The notes beneath the pieces are model-generated. The model was not told where the DNA came from, searched no databases, and worked only from the letters and a program-made list of their open reading frames with translations. 64,000 nucleotides of DNA from Candidatus Opimibacter skivensis. Lineage in GTDB: Bacteria > Bacteroidota > Bacteroidia > Chitinophagales > Saprospiraceae. Positions 36,101-45,995 of the stretch are shown in pieces. Position 1 is the stretch's first letter. Each line of letters starts with the position of its first letter. Location of the stretch: assembly GCA_016722045.1 (NCBI GenBank), contig JADKGY010000029.1:248001-312000 (forward strand), given 5' to 3'. Position numbers and translations under genes: made by a program.

Positions 36101-36393
36101 ATACCGAAATCACCGGGAATCTTTCCCGTTTTATTGGTGTGTCTGACGGATATACGTGTCACTGTTCCCATCTTCATCGGGACAGGTGCTTGTGTGTAGT
36201 GTGTAAGTTTTCCACCAGGCATGGCCATTAATTTTGGCTCCTGCTTCAGTGTTGCTGATAGCGTCTCCTTTGTATGTTCGACAAGAGGAAATTTTTTACC
36301 GGCTACATGTAACCAGTACTCTTCATTTTCAAATTTGTCCGAGAGGTCAACGTGAAAGATGTGATTGAGATGTGTAAGTTTGGTAGTGTCCAT
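33145..36393 (-). CDS. Large protein of unknown function with hydrophobic core and propeller-like C-terminus
   Basis: 1082 residues in one intact frame from ATG 36393; no family recognised and no signal peptide. Three parts can be seen. Residues 1-400 are beta-rich (VTRISVRHTNKTGKIPGDFG; KVSLAAGGDNWTAALSNTA). Residues about 425-560 hold several hydrophobic helices (LGIPTFFLGFGVAAQTY; FIKAVIAIGVTYFGADFIY; FAGWIMLAINIATTLAQLA). Residues 600-1070 are beta-rich with loops like a propeller (FTPVAVTSSYDGTIMVLEQL; TTYLYVLSYTGNGTNVSDY). The helix block inside beta domains recalls pore-forming or membrane-inserting proteins, but this is a guess. It lies downstream of palindrome copy 3 and of the pentapeptide genes, on the same strand, and ends at a strong terminator. 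Confidence 0.7.
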   Translation of the reverse strand: MDTTKLTHLNHIFHVDLSDKFENEEYWLHVAGKKFPLVEHTKETLSATLKQEPKLMAMPGGKLTHYTQAPVPMKMGTVTRISVRHTNKTGKIPGDFGIQSVAIHVVQDHAENRLMAKNGTALTVNQPIDYVSTAKALLFHHADLITANPDYAPIVMQHMDQYDAPATYLQIQALATQMRAAGPPTQNSGWATYQPYDAGDSGIKQTLVPTNDTMNYAGTSMTMVQVSTKNDLRLQGTSWTQETGTSVQSNDGGSDTVMLGKVSLAAGGDNWTAALSNTATANGLQTTIKVLDSDKRQVQVNMDNYYVRWLGAYVQFIDADGNAMNTPNWQPDDGGIVADIIQALGLNYDNLRFIGWINPINTVFAIPISADPGTLSVNITFPDGAVSANLYGCGLGTGNNQYPKSPVIGGVFTGLANLGIPTFFLGFGVAAQTYKPLYDIMGKPAFIKAVIAIGVTYFGADFIYNGAVNKKMDWHAFASLTQILFTQACTKALLWCELELAGGEIEDEIPFAGWIMLAINIATTLAQLAETIVEVATSPWLIPNSISTTITSTLTAYPDPRHQAFPQPPAGSKASYITKMIYKDQNRPSITSPSVVLDPAHYPTSLSVSYQNTLGGQVKFEIDFYIDNWLAGNASTSWLENDEDHAANIKLYLFQLPIPLDNKSVYKHTAILGYQNNAYAWIPQATPPNATLANANTSQSGNAISVWTGLTLSQRHAMIGLSWKAAGMGIVDCSSGAGGQLFAFENVNIPGTPMDSVKFPSCGFSAPSQLVYDVYPPKFLMKDGQFVIGANGLPVPDPADISLGNYYIDPRKSANSQDTDGGYHLRAVVLDKTTPFNMSPNQNSYGRFPYYPDAITLHPSGHAIGVNSLYCKMMITNIAPDPGLADDNIPLAITFAGTALNYLGSDGRAGLLFTPVAVTSSYDGTIMVLEQLSSLDLSIARIQAFDLNGNPVNCFMDNSGKPSPFLMLPNNVTYLDLAAVGDNYTTYLYVLSYTGNGTNVSDYNMTLYQVGQGAPKGNMLVNTPNVPAAKVNVDMWHTMYTLNYLMTQDGNGNNAGPKGGPGTGPGGITVPSVSEWLPPIPK

Positions 36394-36444
36394 AATGGAA
36401 ATGATTTTAGATTTTGGATTTTAGATTTTGGATTAGGTTATCTG

Positions 36445-36507
36445 ATCCAAAAAGCAAAACAGTTGTCCGTAGTTTGAAACTACGGACAACTGTTTTGCTT
36501 TTTGGAT
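36445..36507. repeat. 63-nt perfect palindrome, copy 3
   Basis: 31-nt arms around one central base (36476). The inner core is GTTGTCCGTAGTTT, two changes from copies 1 and 2, and both changes are compensated on the opposite arm. The outer arm differs but pairs perfectly. It starts 1 nt after the stop of the glycine-rich gene (minus strand), where it could terminate that transcript. AT-rich TTTTAGATT/TTTTGGATT repeats lie beside it at 36404-36434. Confidence 0.95.
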
Positions 36508-36508
36508 T

Positions 36509-38696
36509 TTAGAATTGTTGTGTATTGACTACTGCGCCTGCTGACCCGTTCGCTCCTTTTACTCCACCGCATATGCCACCGGTTCCTTGTGTGCCACCTG
36601 TGCCGCCTGTTCCTACACTACCTGATTGACCGAGATAGTATACAGGTGCACCTGTAAGTGTGCATGCACCGACAAGAGCGATGCCGATTGCAGGCCCGCC
36701 ATTTCCTCCAGCACCGCCACCGCTGGCACCTCCTGCGCCTCCTGAGCCTCCATTGCCACCCTGACTGCCTGTGTCATTGCATACATCATGTGAAGGCACT
36801 GCAGCACCTGCACTTCCACCTGTGCCGCCTGAATTTCCTGCTCCTCCAGTGCCACCAATACCACCTGCCCCACTTGTTATTTTTACGCTATTGTCGACTA
36901 CGCATTTGGATGCCTGAATTTCTATACCAATGGATGCACCACCTTGTACACCACCGGATCCGCCAGATGCACCACAACCACCACCACCACCACCACCACC
37001 GGCAGTTCCATTATAAAAATCACCGTTACCTCCACAGATACAATTGCAATAATGACATGTCCCTCCTGAACCTCCGCCGCCGCCACCTGCCCCATTACCA
37101 CCGGCTGATCCCGTACCACTCACGGCAGGCATCCATGTCCCTGATGAAAAACTTCCTGTAAGATTTGTTGATGCAGAACCTGCACCGCCACAACCTGCTG
37201 CTACACCGTTATTACCATTGCCGGCAGGTGCAGGACGATCCGTGCTGGGACATAAATAATTTATTCCTCCTGCATTACTTGATCCTGAAGTCCATTGACC
37301 GGTGGTGCCAGGATAACCTGTACCCCCATTGTATGTATAGATAGAAGACTCAGAGGTACATTTGAAACACAGCGTGCTGCATACGCAATCGCTTGTGGCT
37401 CGTGTAGATTGATTGCCACCTGCACCACCATTTGTATTGCCACAAGGTGAAGTTCCTCCGGCACCACCTGTTCCTCCGCTCGCTTTTCCACCTGCTCCTC
37501 CAGCACCACCTGCTGAAGGCTGTACTCCGGATGCACCGGGTCCTCCTTTGGCTGAATTAATATTTACTGTTTTCATTGCAACATTTGCACCGCCTGTTAT
37601 CTGGACAGCCGTACTCGCTAAATTTTGTGAAGTCGCTATTGAGCCATTGATGATAAAGTTTGCAAGACTGACAGCCACACCAGATCCTGATACATTAAAG
37701 GCAGGACTTCCATTTGGAGGTGCTGTGACTTGTGATTGATAAAGCGAAGGCTGACCACTTGCATAGCCCCCGACAAGAGTTACATTTTTGTTAATCCCCA
37801 CTGTGGCTGTAAATGGATATTGTCCGTAGTCAACGATGATCATTCCATTTGCTTTGACATTTGTCACGGCTTGTCCAATCGTCTTGCAAGGACTGCTCAT
37901 GGCACCACATCCTGCATTGTCTCCGCCGCTGACGGATACATATATCGTATCGCCGGTAAATAATGAAGGTTTTTGTATTCGCATTCCATTTTTTGTCACC
38001 CTTATCTTTTCGGGTAGTATCGGCTGTTGAAAATGAAAGAACTACACGTGTCGGCTGAGCAGGATCTTTAGGCATACCCACACTATCAATTTCAAAAGTT
38101 GAGGAGGTAACTGGCATTTTCAAATTTGTGCAGGTCGGAAATTGTGATTGAGACAAATCCAACGTCTGGATAAATCGCTTGTACTCACAAGAGAGTTTTG
38201 CTTTTAAAAATTTTGGAAAAGTATTTGGCCCCTGATCATACAAAAGTTGCAATCCCGGTAATGCATTGGTGAGATTAGCGTTTGAAAAATCGGTGCCGGT
38301 CACTTTTGCATATTCCATGATCACGCCATTCATCGATGCGCCGGTGAAAACAGCATAGCTAAGATTTGATCCTGAGAGATTCGTTGCTCCGAATGAAGAA
38401 GGATCAAGGATCGCATTCGTAAAATTGGCTTTGATCAGGCTTGCATTGGAGAACATGGCTCCATTCAAAATGCAATTGGTAAAATTGGCGCTGTCAAGAT
38501 TAGCCCCGCTAAAATTGGCATCCGTCAGATTCTGACCTGAAAAATCTTTTCCTTTCAGATAGCAGAATGGACAATCATACGTATTCTGTGCATTGCCTGA
38601 GGCAATACTTGTAATCATCATGACCAGCATCAAAAAGCTGTAGCAGAAAAAGTTTTTTGAAGTGGTGCTTCTAAGATTTGTTCTTCGTTTTGACAT
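36509..38696 (-). pseudogene. Secreted pentapeptide-repeat, beta-helix and glycine-rich protein, split by one frameshift
   Basis: The ATG at 38696 starts a signal peptide (FLMLVMMITSIASGNAQ). Pentapeptide repeats follow (LTDANFSGANLDSANFTN; LIKANFTNAILDPSS), then a linker to about 38010. There the good frame jumps, near a run of six T at 37989-37994. The new frame has DUF1565/beta-helix features: GDTIYVSVSGGDNAGCG, PCKTIGQAV and VTLVGGYASG. A long Gly/Ala-rich part follows (GGAGGAGGKASGGTGGAGG) with two cysteine clusters (CVCSTLCFKC; CHYCNCICGG). Because each half lacks its own plausible start or end, I read them as one gene of about 725 codons. The glycine-rich part resembles PGRS-type sequence. 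It is probably a surface protein. The frameshift may be an assembly error, in which case the gene is intact. Confidence 0.65.
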
Positions 38697-40975
38697 CTTG
38701 TTTGGTTTTATTTGGTGATGGACTATTTTTTGGACTTGTATGACAGCCCGGCAAATCATTGACACCGCAAAGCGAATGCGTCAGAAAATCCCGTTGTGCC
38801 GGTGTTGAGCTCAATCCGAGCGTATTGCAGAGGAAAGGAAGATTGCATGAAATATTCATGTAGAGCAAATTGCCCTGCCCGTTATTAAAAATATTGGCCA
38901 GATTGCCAATCTGTGTCAGAGAGTTGTTTTGCAAATAAATTGAATTGACACTTGAAAAATTGGAAAGATTACCTACGGATGTCAGCAGGTTATTGGACAT
39001 GTCAACATAGTTGAGTGTGTTCTGTACAGTGATATCCATTTGTGAAAGTGAATTGTACGACACATCGAGATAGTTGAGATAACTGCTGGCATCCAGCAAT
39101 ACAGTTACAAGTTTGTTATTCGATGCATTCAATACATTCAACGCTGACAGGCCCTGGAGATTAAGTATGGAGAGTTGATTGCCGCTGACATTCAGGGAAT
39201 GAAGTGTGGGGAGGCGTGTGAAAAATGTTCCGTCGACAAGTTTGTTGCCGGATAAATTCAGTTGTTGCAGAGAAGTGAAATATTGTAGTCCGTCCAGATT
39301 GCTGATACTGGCTGAAGGACAGTTAAGAGATACTACTTGTGCTGCTGCATTTTTGGTGATGACATAATCCGGATTGCCTCCTGACATTTGATTAAAGATT
39401 GAAGCCTGGAGATTTGGATCAGGGAAATTGATTATACCTGTCGTATCATGTCCGCCACAATTCGGTTTGTACCACAATATTTGTGTCACGTGTTGTGAAT
39501 TACAATTAGCAGACCGCCAACCGGGAAGTTCCCATTGGCTTCCTGTACATTTTGCAAAATCACCATTGGGGCATGTGATATTATTATTCAGGACGGGGAA
39601 TGTGATCGCGCCATAACCCAATTGATTGATCGCGATGATACCGCAGTAATATCCATCAAGTGTTTTGCAACACAGATCGCTTGTCGGCATGACAGCATCA
39701 GAAAAATTAGCCTGCAGTATGATAGCGTTTGCAAAATTGGCGCCTCCTAATTGTGTACATGTAAAATCAACGCCTGCACCTCCCGTCGGTGAAATCTTCA
39801 TGGTGCACTGCGAAAAATTTGTGCTTTGCAAAATAGCCCCTTTAAAAATCACGCCTTCCAGAACACTATTCTGAAAATTACATTGGGGCATGGTAGCTCC
39901 GCTGAAATTGGTACTCAGTAATGTGAGATTATTAAACTGGCCATTGATGATATAGGAATTGGAAAAATCAACACCATTAAGTTGTGCGGATCTGAATGTG
40001 GAATTTGATAGTACGGCTCCGGGGAGGAAAGCTACACTGTATCCATTACCTGATTGAAAGTTGGCATTATCAAAACGCAACTGTCTGCAGTGACACCCGG
40101 AAGAGCAGCTCCTTGCAGATTAGCATAAGTAAAATTGCTTCGTCTTATCGTCGCGTTATTCAATACGGCTCCGGAAAAATCTGCTGACTTACCCGTGTAG
40201 GTAGGATTGTAAAAACTCACTTTTTGCCAATTGGGTGTAATTCATTTTGGCTAATACAAGTTTGACTCTGTCCATAGTGCTACTATCCATCAATGCATAA
40301 TTGAGAGTAGCACCGGTGAAATCAACACTGCTCATAATGCAATGACGAAAATTGAAATTGGTAAAATTGAGTCCCTGCAATATGGCACCGGTGATGTCTT
40401 TATTTCGAAAACTAAAATTCTGGAATTCATTCCTGATATTCTTGAATTGCTCAGGTCAGTGTATGACCAATATGCTGCCGGGCCAGTTGTTGATCGGAAA
40501 GTGATTGAAATCCGTAGTCGTGCCGTTGAATTTTGTTCGCAGGCCATCGCCTGATCCCTGGATGGTCGCGCCGGACCAAAATCTGAAGAGAGCAATGTGG
40601 CGTTTGAAAAATCGGTGGCTTTGAAAATGACGAATTGTAAATTGGCGCTGTCCAGTCTTGTCTTTTGAAAACAAGTGTGATCCAATGTGGCTCGCTCAGA
40701 TCGGTGACGCCTTTTGGTGATCGCTGCATAATAGCGCCGCTGAAATTGGCGTTGGTCAGATTTACATTTTGGAATTGGGCGCCATTGAGTTTTGCATTGG
40801 TGAAATTAGCGCCGACTAATGCATTTGCGGGATAGGAAGTAAAAATTGGAATCGATAAGATTCCTTCCGGAGAAAATTAAGGCCCTCCACCGGCTGAGGG
40901 ACAATTTTGCTGCGCATGAATGTTGGCCTGCAAAATAAAAATCCAAGGAAGATCAAATAGGTGATTTCATAGTGA
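38671..40975 (-). pseudogene. Secreted pentapeptide-repeat plus leucine-rich-repeat protein with several frameshifts
   Basis: An N-terminal signal (LIFLGFLFLQANIHAQQ, near 40970-40920) is followed by pentapeptide repeats that continue through at least five frame changes between 40900 and 40060: ALVGANFTNAKLNGAQF, then SANLQFVIFKATDFSNATL, then MSSVDFTGATLNYA, then KSADFSGAVLNNATIRR. After 40080 one frame runs 469 codons with more pentapeptides, a cysteine-containing segment (MPTSDLCCKTLDGYYCG) and an LRR array (LQQLNLSGNKLVDGTFF; LNYLDVSYNSLSQMD). The start and exact joins are not certain. It overlaps the next gene by 26 nt and so appears to be its operon partner. Confidence 0.6.
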
Positions 40976-41504
40976 TGATATTTTTTTATAAAATACAATT
41001 CGCCTGATCTTATAAATCCTCATTTTAAAAAGACGGAGTCAGGCAAATAATCTCGCTTATGGCCGTGAGAAGAGGGGCTAAAAAAGACTTTGTTAAAAAA
41101 CAGATTCAGTCCTGGTACAGGACAAATAAATATTTGAGTACGATGAAGCAGCCGATCCCTTTACGGGCAGGGAGCTCGGAGGTGTCATCCGGCTTTTGAA
41201 ATCGTAATCAATCTCCCTGCTGTAAGTGCAGCTTCTGTCGGCTTAAATAATAATTCTTTAAACAGTTAGCTTATTTGGGTGGGTAAGCAAAAATGTAAAA
41301 AACAATGTATTGACAAATAACGGTGCTAAATATAATTGCTTTTGAATAGATAGTCTCACCAAAAGTGGTGAGATGGAAAAATAAATTTTAAATTCAACGT
41401 AAAATTTATTTAGTGACTCGTAATGCACTGTCGGAAGACACCCTACTTTTCCTTTGAAGCTTTCACTCATTCAGGTCATCGTTTTTTTCGGTATAAATTA
41501 AACT
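40976..41504. other. Spacer without a supported gene
   Basis: About 500 nt of AT-rich sequence upstream of the pentapeptide/LRR gene. Short open frames (41258-41470 and 40816-40998) have no good start, family features or composition. No clear hairpin terminator is visible. Confidence 0.5.
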
Positions 41505-43663
41505 TTAAATCTTCACCCAGCGCACTACTTTCTGCTGTCTGTCAGCTTCTATTGTTATAAAATAAAATCCTGCCGGAACTGGTCCGAAATCAATCAGTGG
41601 AATATGGTTTTCTCCCCTGAGTGTTTGTTTTTCAACAATTAACATCACTCCGGAAATATGAGAGAGTCGTAAAGTTGCATTCAGTTCTTTTTCCGAATAA
41701 ACGGTCAGCATCGATGTTTCAGTGGATGGATTGGGCGAGATTGAGATGCTAAATAAATTACTTTCGACCTCTTTTGTTGCCACAGTTTGTGTTGAAACTT
41801 CGATCCGTACTTTACGAATATCATTCCTGAAAACTTTCACTTGTGGAATGACTGTCAGATCATCGGCCTGCACCATCGTCGTGCCGTTTTGTAGCATTTG
41901 ATTCGTGTCAAAATCCCTGACCTGCCAATAAACCAATGTACCCGTTGGCTTGAAATTCCGGGGCTTGCGTATGGCGAGATCAGCAGTAAGGAAATCATTC
42001 GGGCAGTTGTCGTTCGAATAAACGGCGTTCGATTCGAGCCAGGCCGTTGTTTGCCAATCAAGGTTGTTTTCCTGTACATTTTCCCAGCGATGATATCCTC
42101 CCCAGGTGCCCCAATTGTCTCCGTCACCGTTGTTGATACCGGTGAGGCCTGTTCCGGGATCATTGTTTTGCGGGTCAAGTCGGTGGTTGAAAAAGGCGGG
42201 GAAAGAAACATCGGAGCGGAAATATTCTTCTTCGTAAGCGATGTCGTCCAAAACGGTTTGCTGGGTAGAAGATTGCCATTCAACCAATGAGTCATTATGA
42301 CTAGGTCCGGTATCCGGTCCGTATCCCGCTCGCTCAATTGAGTTGCGAACCGAATGCAAGCGAATCGGCGCGCGGAAATTGGCGACAACATCTGCATCCC
42401 ACGAATTGCCGGTAGTCGTCCCGTCGTTATCGTTTTTAGCGTGATAAAAGCGCATGAGCGGTAAATCCCGCTTCTTCGAAAGACGTGTTGTATAGTCCAT
42501 TGCATGAGTGAACGGCACGGTATTGCCGTTGTAATCAGTCAAATTGGTGGGGAAATTCATGGAGGTTGGTCCGTAAACCACATCCGAGAGAGCGGGCGGA
42601 TCATCATCAATGGCGCCGTTGTTCAAACTCGTAGCTGAAGCGTAGTGATCGGGAAAAGCTTTGGCCATCATCGTCGTTCCGCGCGACCCCATGCTATGTC
42701 CGTTGATATTAATGCGGTCGGGATCCACATGATAATTTCGGATCAGCCTCGTCAATCCATAGGTATCGGCGTTGGGTGCATATTGAGCTATGGTATCTAT
42801 CTCTGTTGGTGCTGCGTGAAAGGTCGTAGTTTTTACGCCAGCCAAAGTGTTTAGATGCACCATCAATGCCTGAAAAATAGGTAAGGTAATACCCAAAAGT
42901 CGTCGTTGTGCGCCAGCAGGATGCCTTGTTTCGGATTTAAGTGAATGATTGACCGCTCCTGCGGTGATTGCCGCGCAGTTCCGCCACCGCCGTGCAGCCA
43001 AACCGAAAGTGGTATACCACGGTCGTATCCAAATCCAGCGGTGCGGATATCATGAAAAACCAGGCATACCGTTTTTTTCGCGGCGTTAGCCATGACCGGA
43101 AAATCCGGACGGTTCTCCCATTGATTTTGTCGTCCGTCGGCCCACATATAAAAAGCAAAACATCTGTAATCAGAATCGAAAGGCGAGATGAATGATTTTG
43201 CAAATGACATTCCACCGGGTCGTTAACCGGATCATACTGAAAAGCTACAGCCGATGGAGTAATATTGACGCCGGGTGTAACCGTATTATCGCCCCAGGCA
43301 ACCACAGCAAAAACAAAGAACCAGCCTGATGCGGCGTAGCTACAAACAAGGCTTCATTGTCGGCTAATTGGTAAATGCCGCCATTATTGTTTGGAATTCG
43401 ATACGTGGCTGTAGAATCAACTTGTTCGCGTAATGCTGCGGGGCCGTATTCCTCCTTAAAAAGTCGTCCTACAAGAGTGGCATTGTCCGTACTCGTGAAT
43501 GCTGATGGTTTAGAATACACGGCATAGGTTTCCGGCAACGGGTTGGAGGCTTCCCAGACTATCCAGACTTGACCGTTCGGCATACTCATGCGCGGACATT
43601 GGATTGGGCTAACAGTGGACTGATTAAGTATTTCAATGAGGGAAAAAGTAAATATTTAATCAT
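41505..43663 (-). pseudogene. Secreted alpha/beta-hydrolase (esterase-like) with T9SS tail, frameshifted near the 5' end
   Basis: The ATG at 43663 gives a signal-like start (MIKYLLFPSLKYLISPLLAQ). Four frames then succeed one another between 43600 and 42960: PNGQVWIVWEASNPLPETY, then WGDNTVTPGVNITPSAVAFQ, then ADGRQNQWENRPDFPVM to PLSVWLHGGGG, then a long frame to the end. The long frame has the nucleophile elbow INGHSMGSRG and a late LDPQNNDPGTG region, and ends in a Por-type tail (FSISISPNPSTETSM; FGPVPAGFYFITIEAD). HGGGG is the oxyanion-hole motif. Three joins after MSMPNG need one missing base each. It would be a secreted esterase or peptidase-like enzyme; the substrate is unknown. Confidence 0.65.
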
Positions 43664-43802
43664 CCTGATAATTTTACGAAATATAAAAATTAAAATCATT
43701 GGCTGAATATGGGCCTTCCGAATAAATATGAACATAACATTATCAACTTATAATCCTATAAACTTATAATCCTATAAAGCCATAAACTATAAACCATTTT
43801 CT
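43664..43802. repeat. AT-rich spacer with a 16-nt tandem repeat
   Basis: AACTTATAATCCTATA occurs twice in tandem at 43745-43776, followed by related ATAAACTATAAAC text to about 43795. It separates two broken T9SS genes. Confidence 0.8.
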
Positions 43803-44745
43803 CTATTCATTCACAAATAATTTTACCTGTTCTATTAAACGGCCATCTTTTACCACTTGCCAAAGTAGATGCCCGATGAGTTTAGTTGTGCGGTGGAATT
43901 TATCTCTGTCAATATGAAAGATTGAATTACTCTTCCTAAGCAGTCCGTAATGTAAATGTGGAGTTCAAGCAACTCTTTCGCTGATGTTAACTGCAAATAA
44001 ACCTTGCGTTGGTTCGGACTGACATTTAGTGTATGGTCGTCTTGAAGTTGTTTTTGTATCTGAGATAAAGTTAATAAACGGACAGTCGTTGTGGTCAGGA
44101 GAAGATGCTGTCTCTATATTGAAAACAATTGAAATGAGTCATGTAAATTCCACTGAAATAGAAAGGAATTCAGGTTGAAATTGAAATGATCCGTTGCTGC
44201 CTCCGATTCCCTCAATGATATAGTTGGGTCTTCAGAAAATCCTCTATACCGATATCCAGAAAAAATCGCTTTACCGGTACACAAAAACAGTTATGGTGTC
44301 AATAGAATCAATGACCGTAGGTAGCCAATAATCCAATTGCATAGGAGTTGAATCTCCAACCTGTAATTGAAATCATAAATTAATCTTTCCGGGGAATCAA
44401 TGGCTGGCAAATGATAGACTCTTTTCAGCAGTGTGTCATAGCGAAGAAAAGTAGGCCTGATACTATCATAAGAATGTAATATTACCGGTGGCATCGGGTA
44501 AGTCAGGTAGACAACTGTCGTGTTGTAAAAGTCCTATACAGCTTAAAATAAGTAAGTCCGTCAATAACAGTGTCCCCATGGATGATGTCTTGTTCATCTG
44601 ATGAATGGACAAAATATTGTCCTATCTCGGAAGTTTCCATAGTTGTGATAACCCACCTGAGCCATCTGCGAAGAAATTCGCTGACAGTGCGTGACCGGAA
44701 TTTTGTCAGGAGGATGAAAAGCAGGAAGGCTATTGCTTTTTTCAT
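43803..44745 (-). pseudogene. Frameshifted secreted protein with T9SS tail
   Basis: The ATG at 44745 opens a short signal (MKKAIAFLLFILLTKF). Typical phrases of a common Bacteroidota secreted family then appear in different frames: HGDTVIDGLTYFKLYRTF, then LLKRVYHLPAIDSPERLIYDF, then the sorting domain LNVSPNQRKVYLQLTSAKE and LHIYITDCLGRVIQSF. Near 43850 one missing T turns FWQVVKDGRLIEQVKLF into a premature stop. I count at least three frame changes. The T9SS tail is recognisable, so the ancestral protein was exported. The function is unknown. Confidence 0.6.
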
Positions 44746-44926
44746 GGTGGTGAATTTAAGCATACAGCCAACAATCAATAGCTTCAATGTAATCTTTCAG
44801 CTTATTGCAATTTATATGTCAATTTTAATTCTTTACGCACTCTTACTGCAACTCCACCTAAAACATAGGAACTCTGACACGCCTGACAAGACAAAGAAAA
44901 TACTTTAACCTATTACACCATGTTTA

Positions 44927-45330
44927 TTAGGTGCCCGGTCTTCCACTCAATAATTCTCCTCTACCCTGTTTATTAGACCTAATCCTATAAACTAAGCTGG
45001 ACAATATAACCGCTATTGAATAAATTATTGTTAACTGATCAGCCATTAAACCTTCCATTATCTTCCAACTCACTATTATACCCATCACAGCCAGCGTATT
45101 GAGAATTAATTTTATCAAAATTGGGCTTAGATTAGTTTTGATCAACCTAATAAATATGAAATAATATATAAAAAAGCATGGTATTGAAAACCTAATCCAA
45201 ATAAAATAAATACCGGAAATAACTCAACAATATCTATAGAACCATTAAAAATAAATTCTTGAATAGCATATATTATGGGTGCCATAAAAACTGTGGTGAT
45301 CAAATGCCATAACGGATACTGTCTATTCAT
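44927..45330 (-). pseudogene. Small multi-helix membrane protein, probably one frameshift
   Basis: Two overlapping frames, 45330-45142 (MNRQYPLWHLITTVFMAPII; IDIVELFPVFILFG) and about 45195-44927 (FIYYFIFIRLIKTNLSPI; LTIIYSIAVILSSLVYRI), join into one four-helix protein if one T is added near 45205. The second frame alone would need a TTG start. Without the extra base, the two would be separate small membrane proteins overlapping by 4 nt. No family is recognised. It lies directly downstream of the orphan parD, where parE would be expected. Confidence 0.5.
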
Positions 45331-45394
45331 TTGCCAATCATCAGTCTGTCTCGTTTCGTAAAATGATCCTTTGCCATTTATTTTTTCCTGGCTT

Positions 45395-45619
45395 TTAATT
45401 TTCCAAAAACGCTTTAGGTTCAAAATCTTTTGCAATGCCGCTGTCTATTCCTTCCTGAATAGCTTTTCGTAAAGAAATAATTCTGTTTTCCTCATCTTCA
45501 AGAAGTCTAAGACCAGCTCGTACCACTTCACTGGCATTATTAAATTTACCATTTCTGACCATGCTTTCAATAAAATCTTCAAAGTGCTCTCCCAATGAAA
45601 TGGAGGTATTGCGTCCCAT
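45395..45619 (-). CDS. parD: Orphan ParD-family antitoxin
   Basis: 74 residues with the ribbon-helix-helix N-terminus MGRNTSISLGEHFEDFIESM, then NASEVVRAGLRLLEDEE and the acidic, toxin-binding tail AKDFEPKAFLEN. The domain is complete and normal in length. ParD dimers bind ParE toxins and their own operator. No parE follows: the next frame encodes a membrane protein. It could be a remnant or protect against a ParE encoded elsewhere. Confidence 0.88.
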   Translation of the reverse strand: MGRNTSISLGEHFEDFIESMVRNGKFNNASEVVRAGLRLLEDEENRIISLRKAIQEGIDSGIAKDFEPKAFLEN

Positions 45620-45995
45620 GTCTTTAATTTTTAGCTAGGTTACCAATATTTGGTAACTTTTCCAAATTAGGGCGAAGTTTTCCATAGTCTACAACTCAGT
45701 GGATGCGGCAAAAAAGACGATAAATAGCCCGCTAATCAGTTCCTAGTATATCGCTTTAAGCCAGGTTTCTATTCAGTAAATTTACTGGTCCTTGAACGGA
45801 ATATCAATCAATGAAACCAAGGCCTATTTCTCTTCATCATTGCACATCATGTATACTTTGGGAAGAAACTGCGAGGATAACCACCTCCAGACGTCAAACC
45901 CCTCTTATTTGTTCTGGCCCTTATGCAAGTCAACATTGTGACTGTGTTCCCAATTTATTGTGTTTCAAGTTTACGATGCACATAACATTTGATTT
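45620..45995. other. Spacer without a supported gene
   Basis: 376 nt between the parD start and the NERD gene end (both minus strand). The one forward open frame (45811-46044) has no coding character. No repeat or clear terminator is seen. Confidence 0.5.

Noticed and set aside
36658..37161. 167-codon forward frame rich in His and Leu
   Set aside because: It is the complement of the glycine-codon repeats of the minus-strand gene.
37413..37739. 108-codon forward Pro/Ala-rich frame
   Set aside because: Again the complement of glycine/alanine-rich coding sequence.
41258..41470. 70-codon minus frame in the spacer before the hydrolase
   Set aside because: Poor composition and no conserved features; likely chance.
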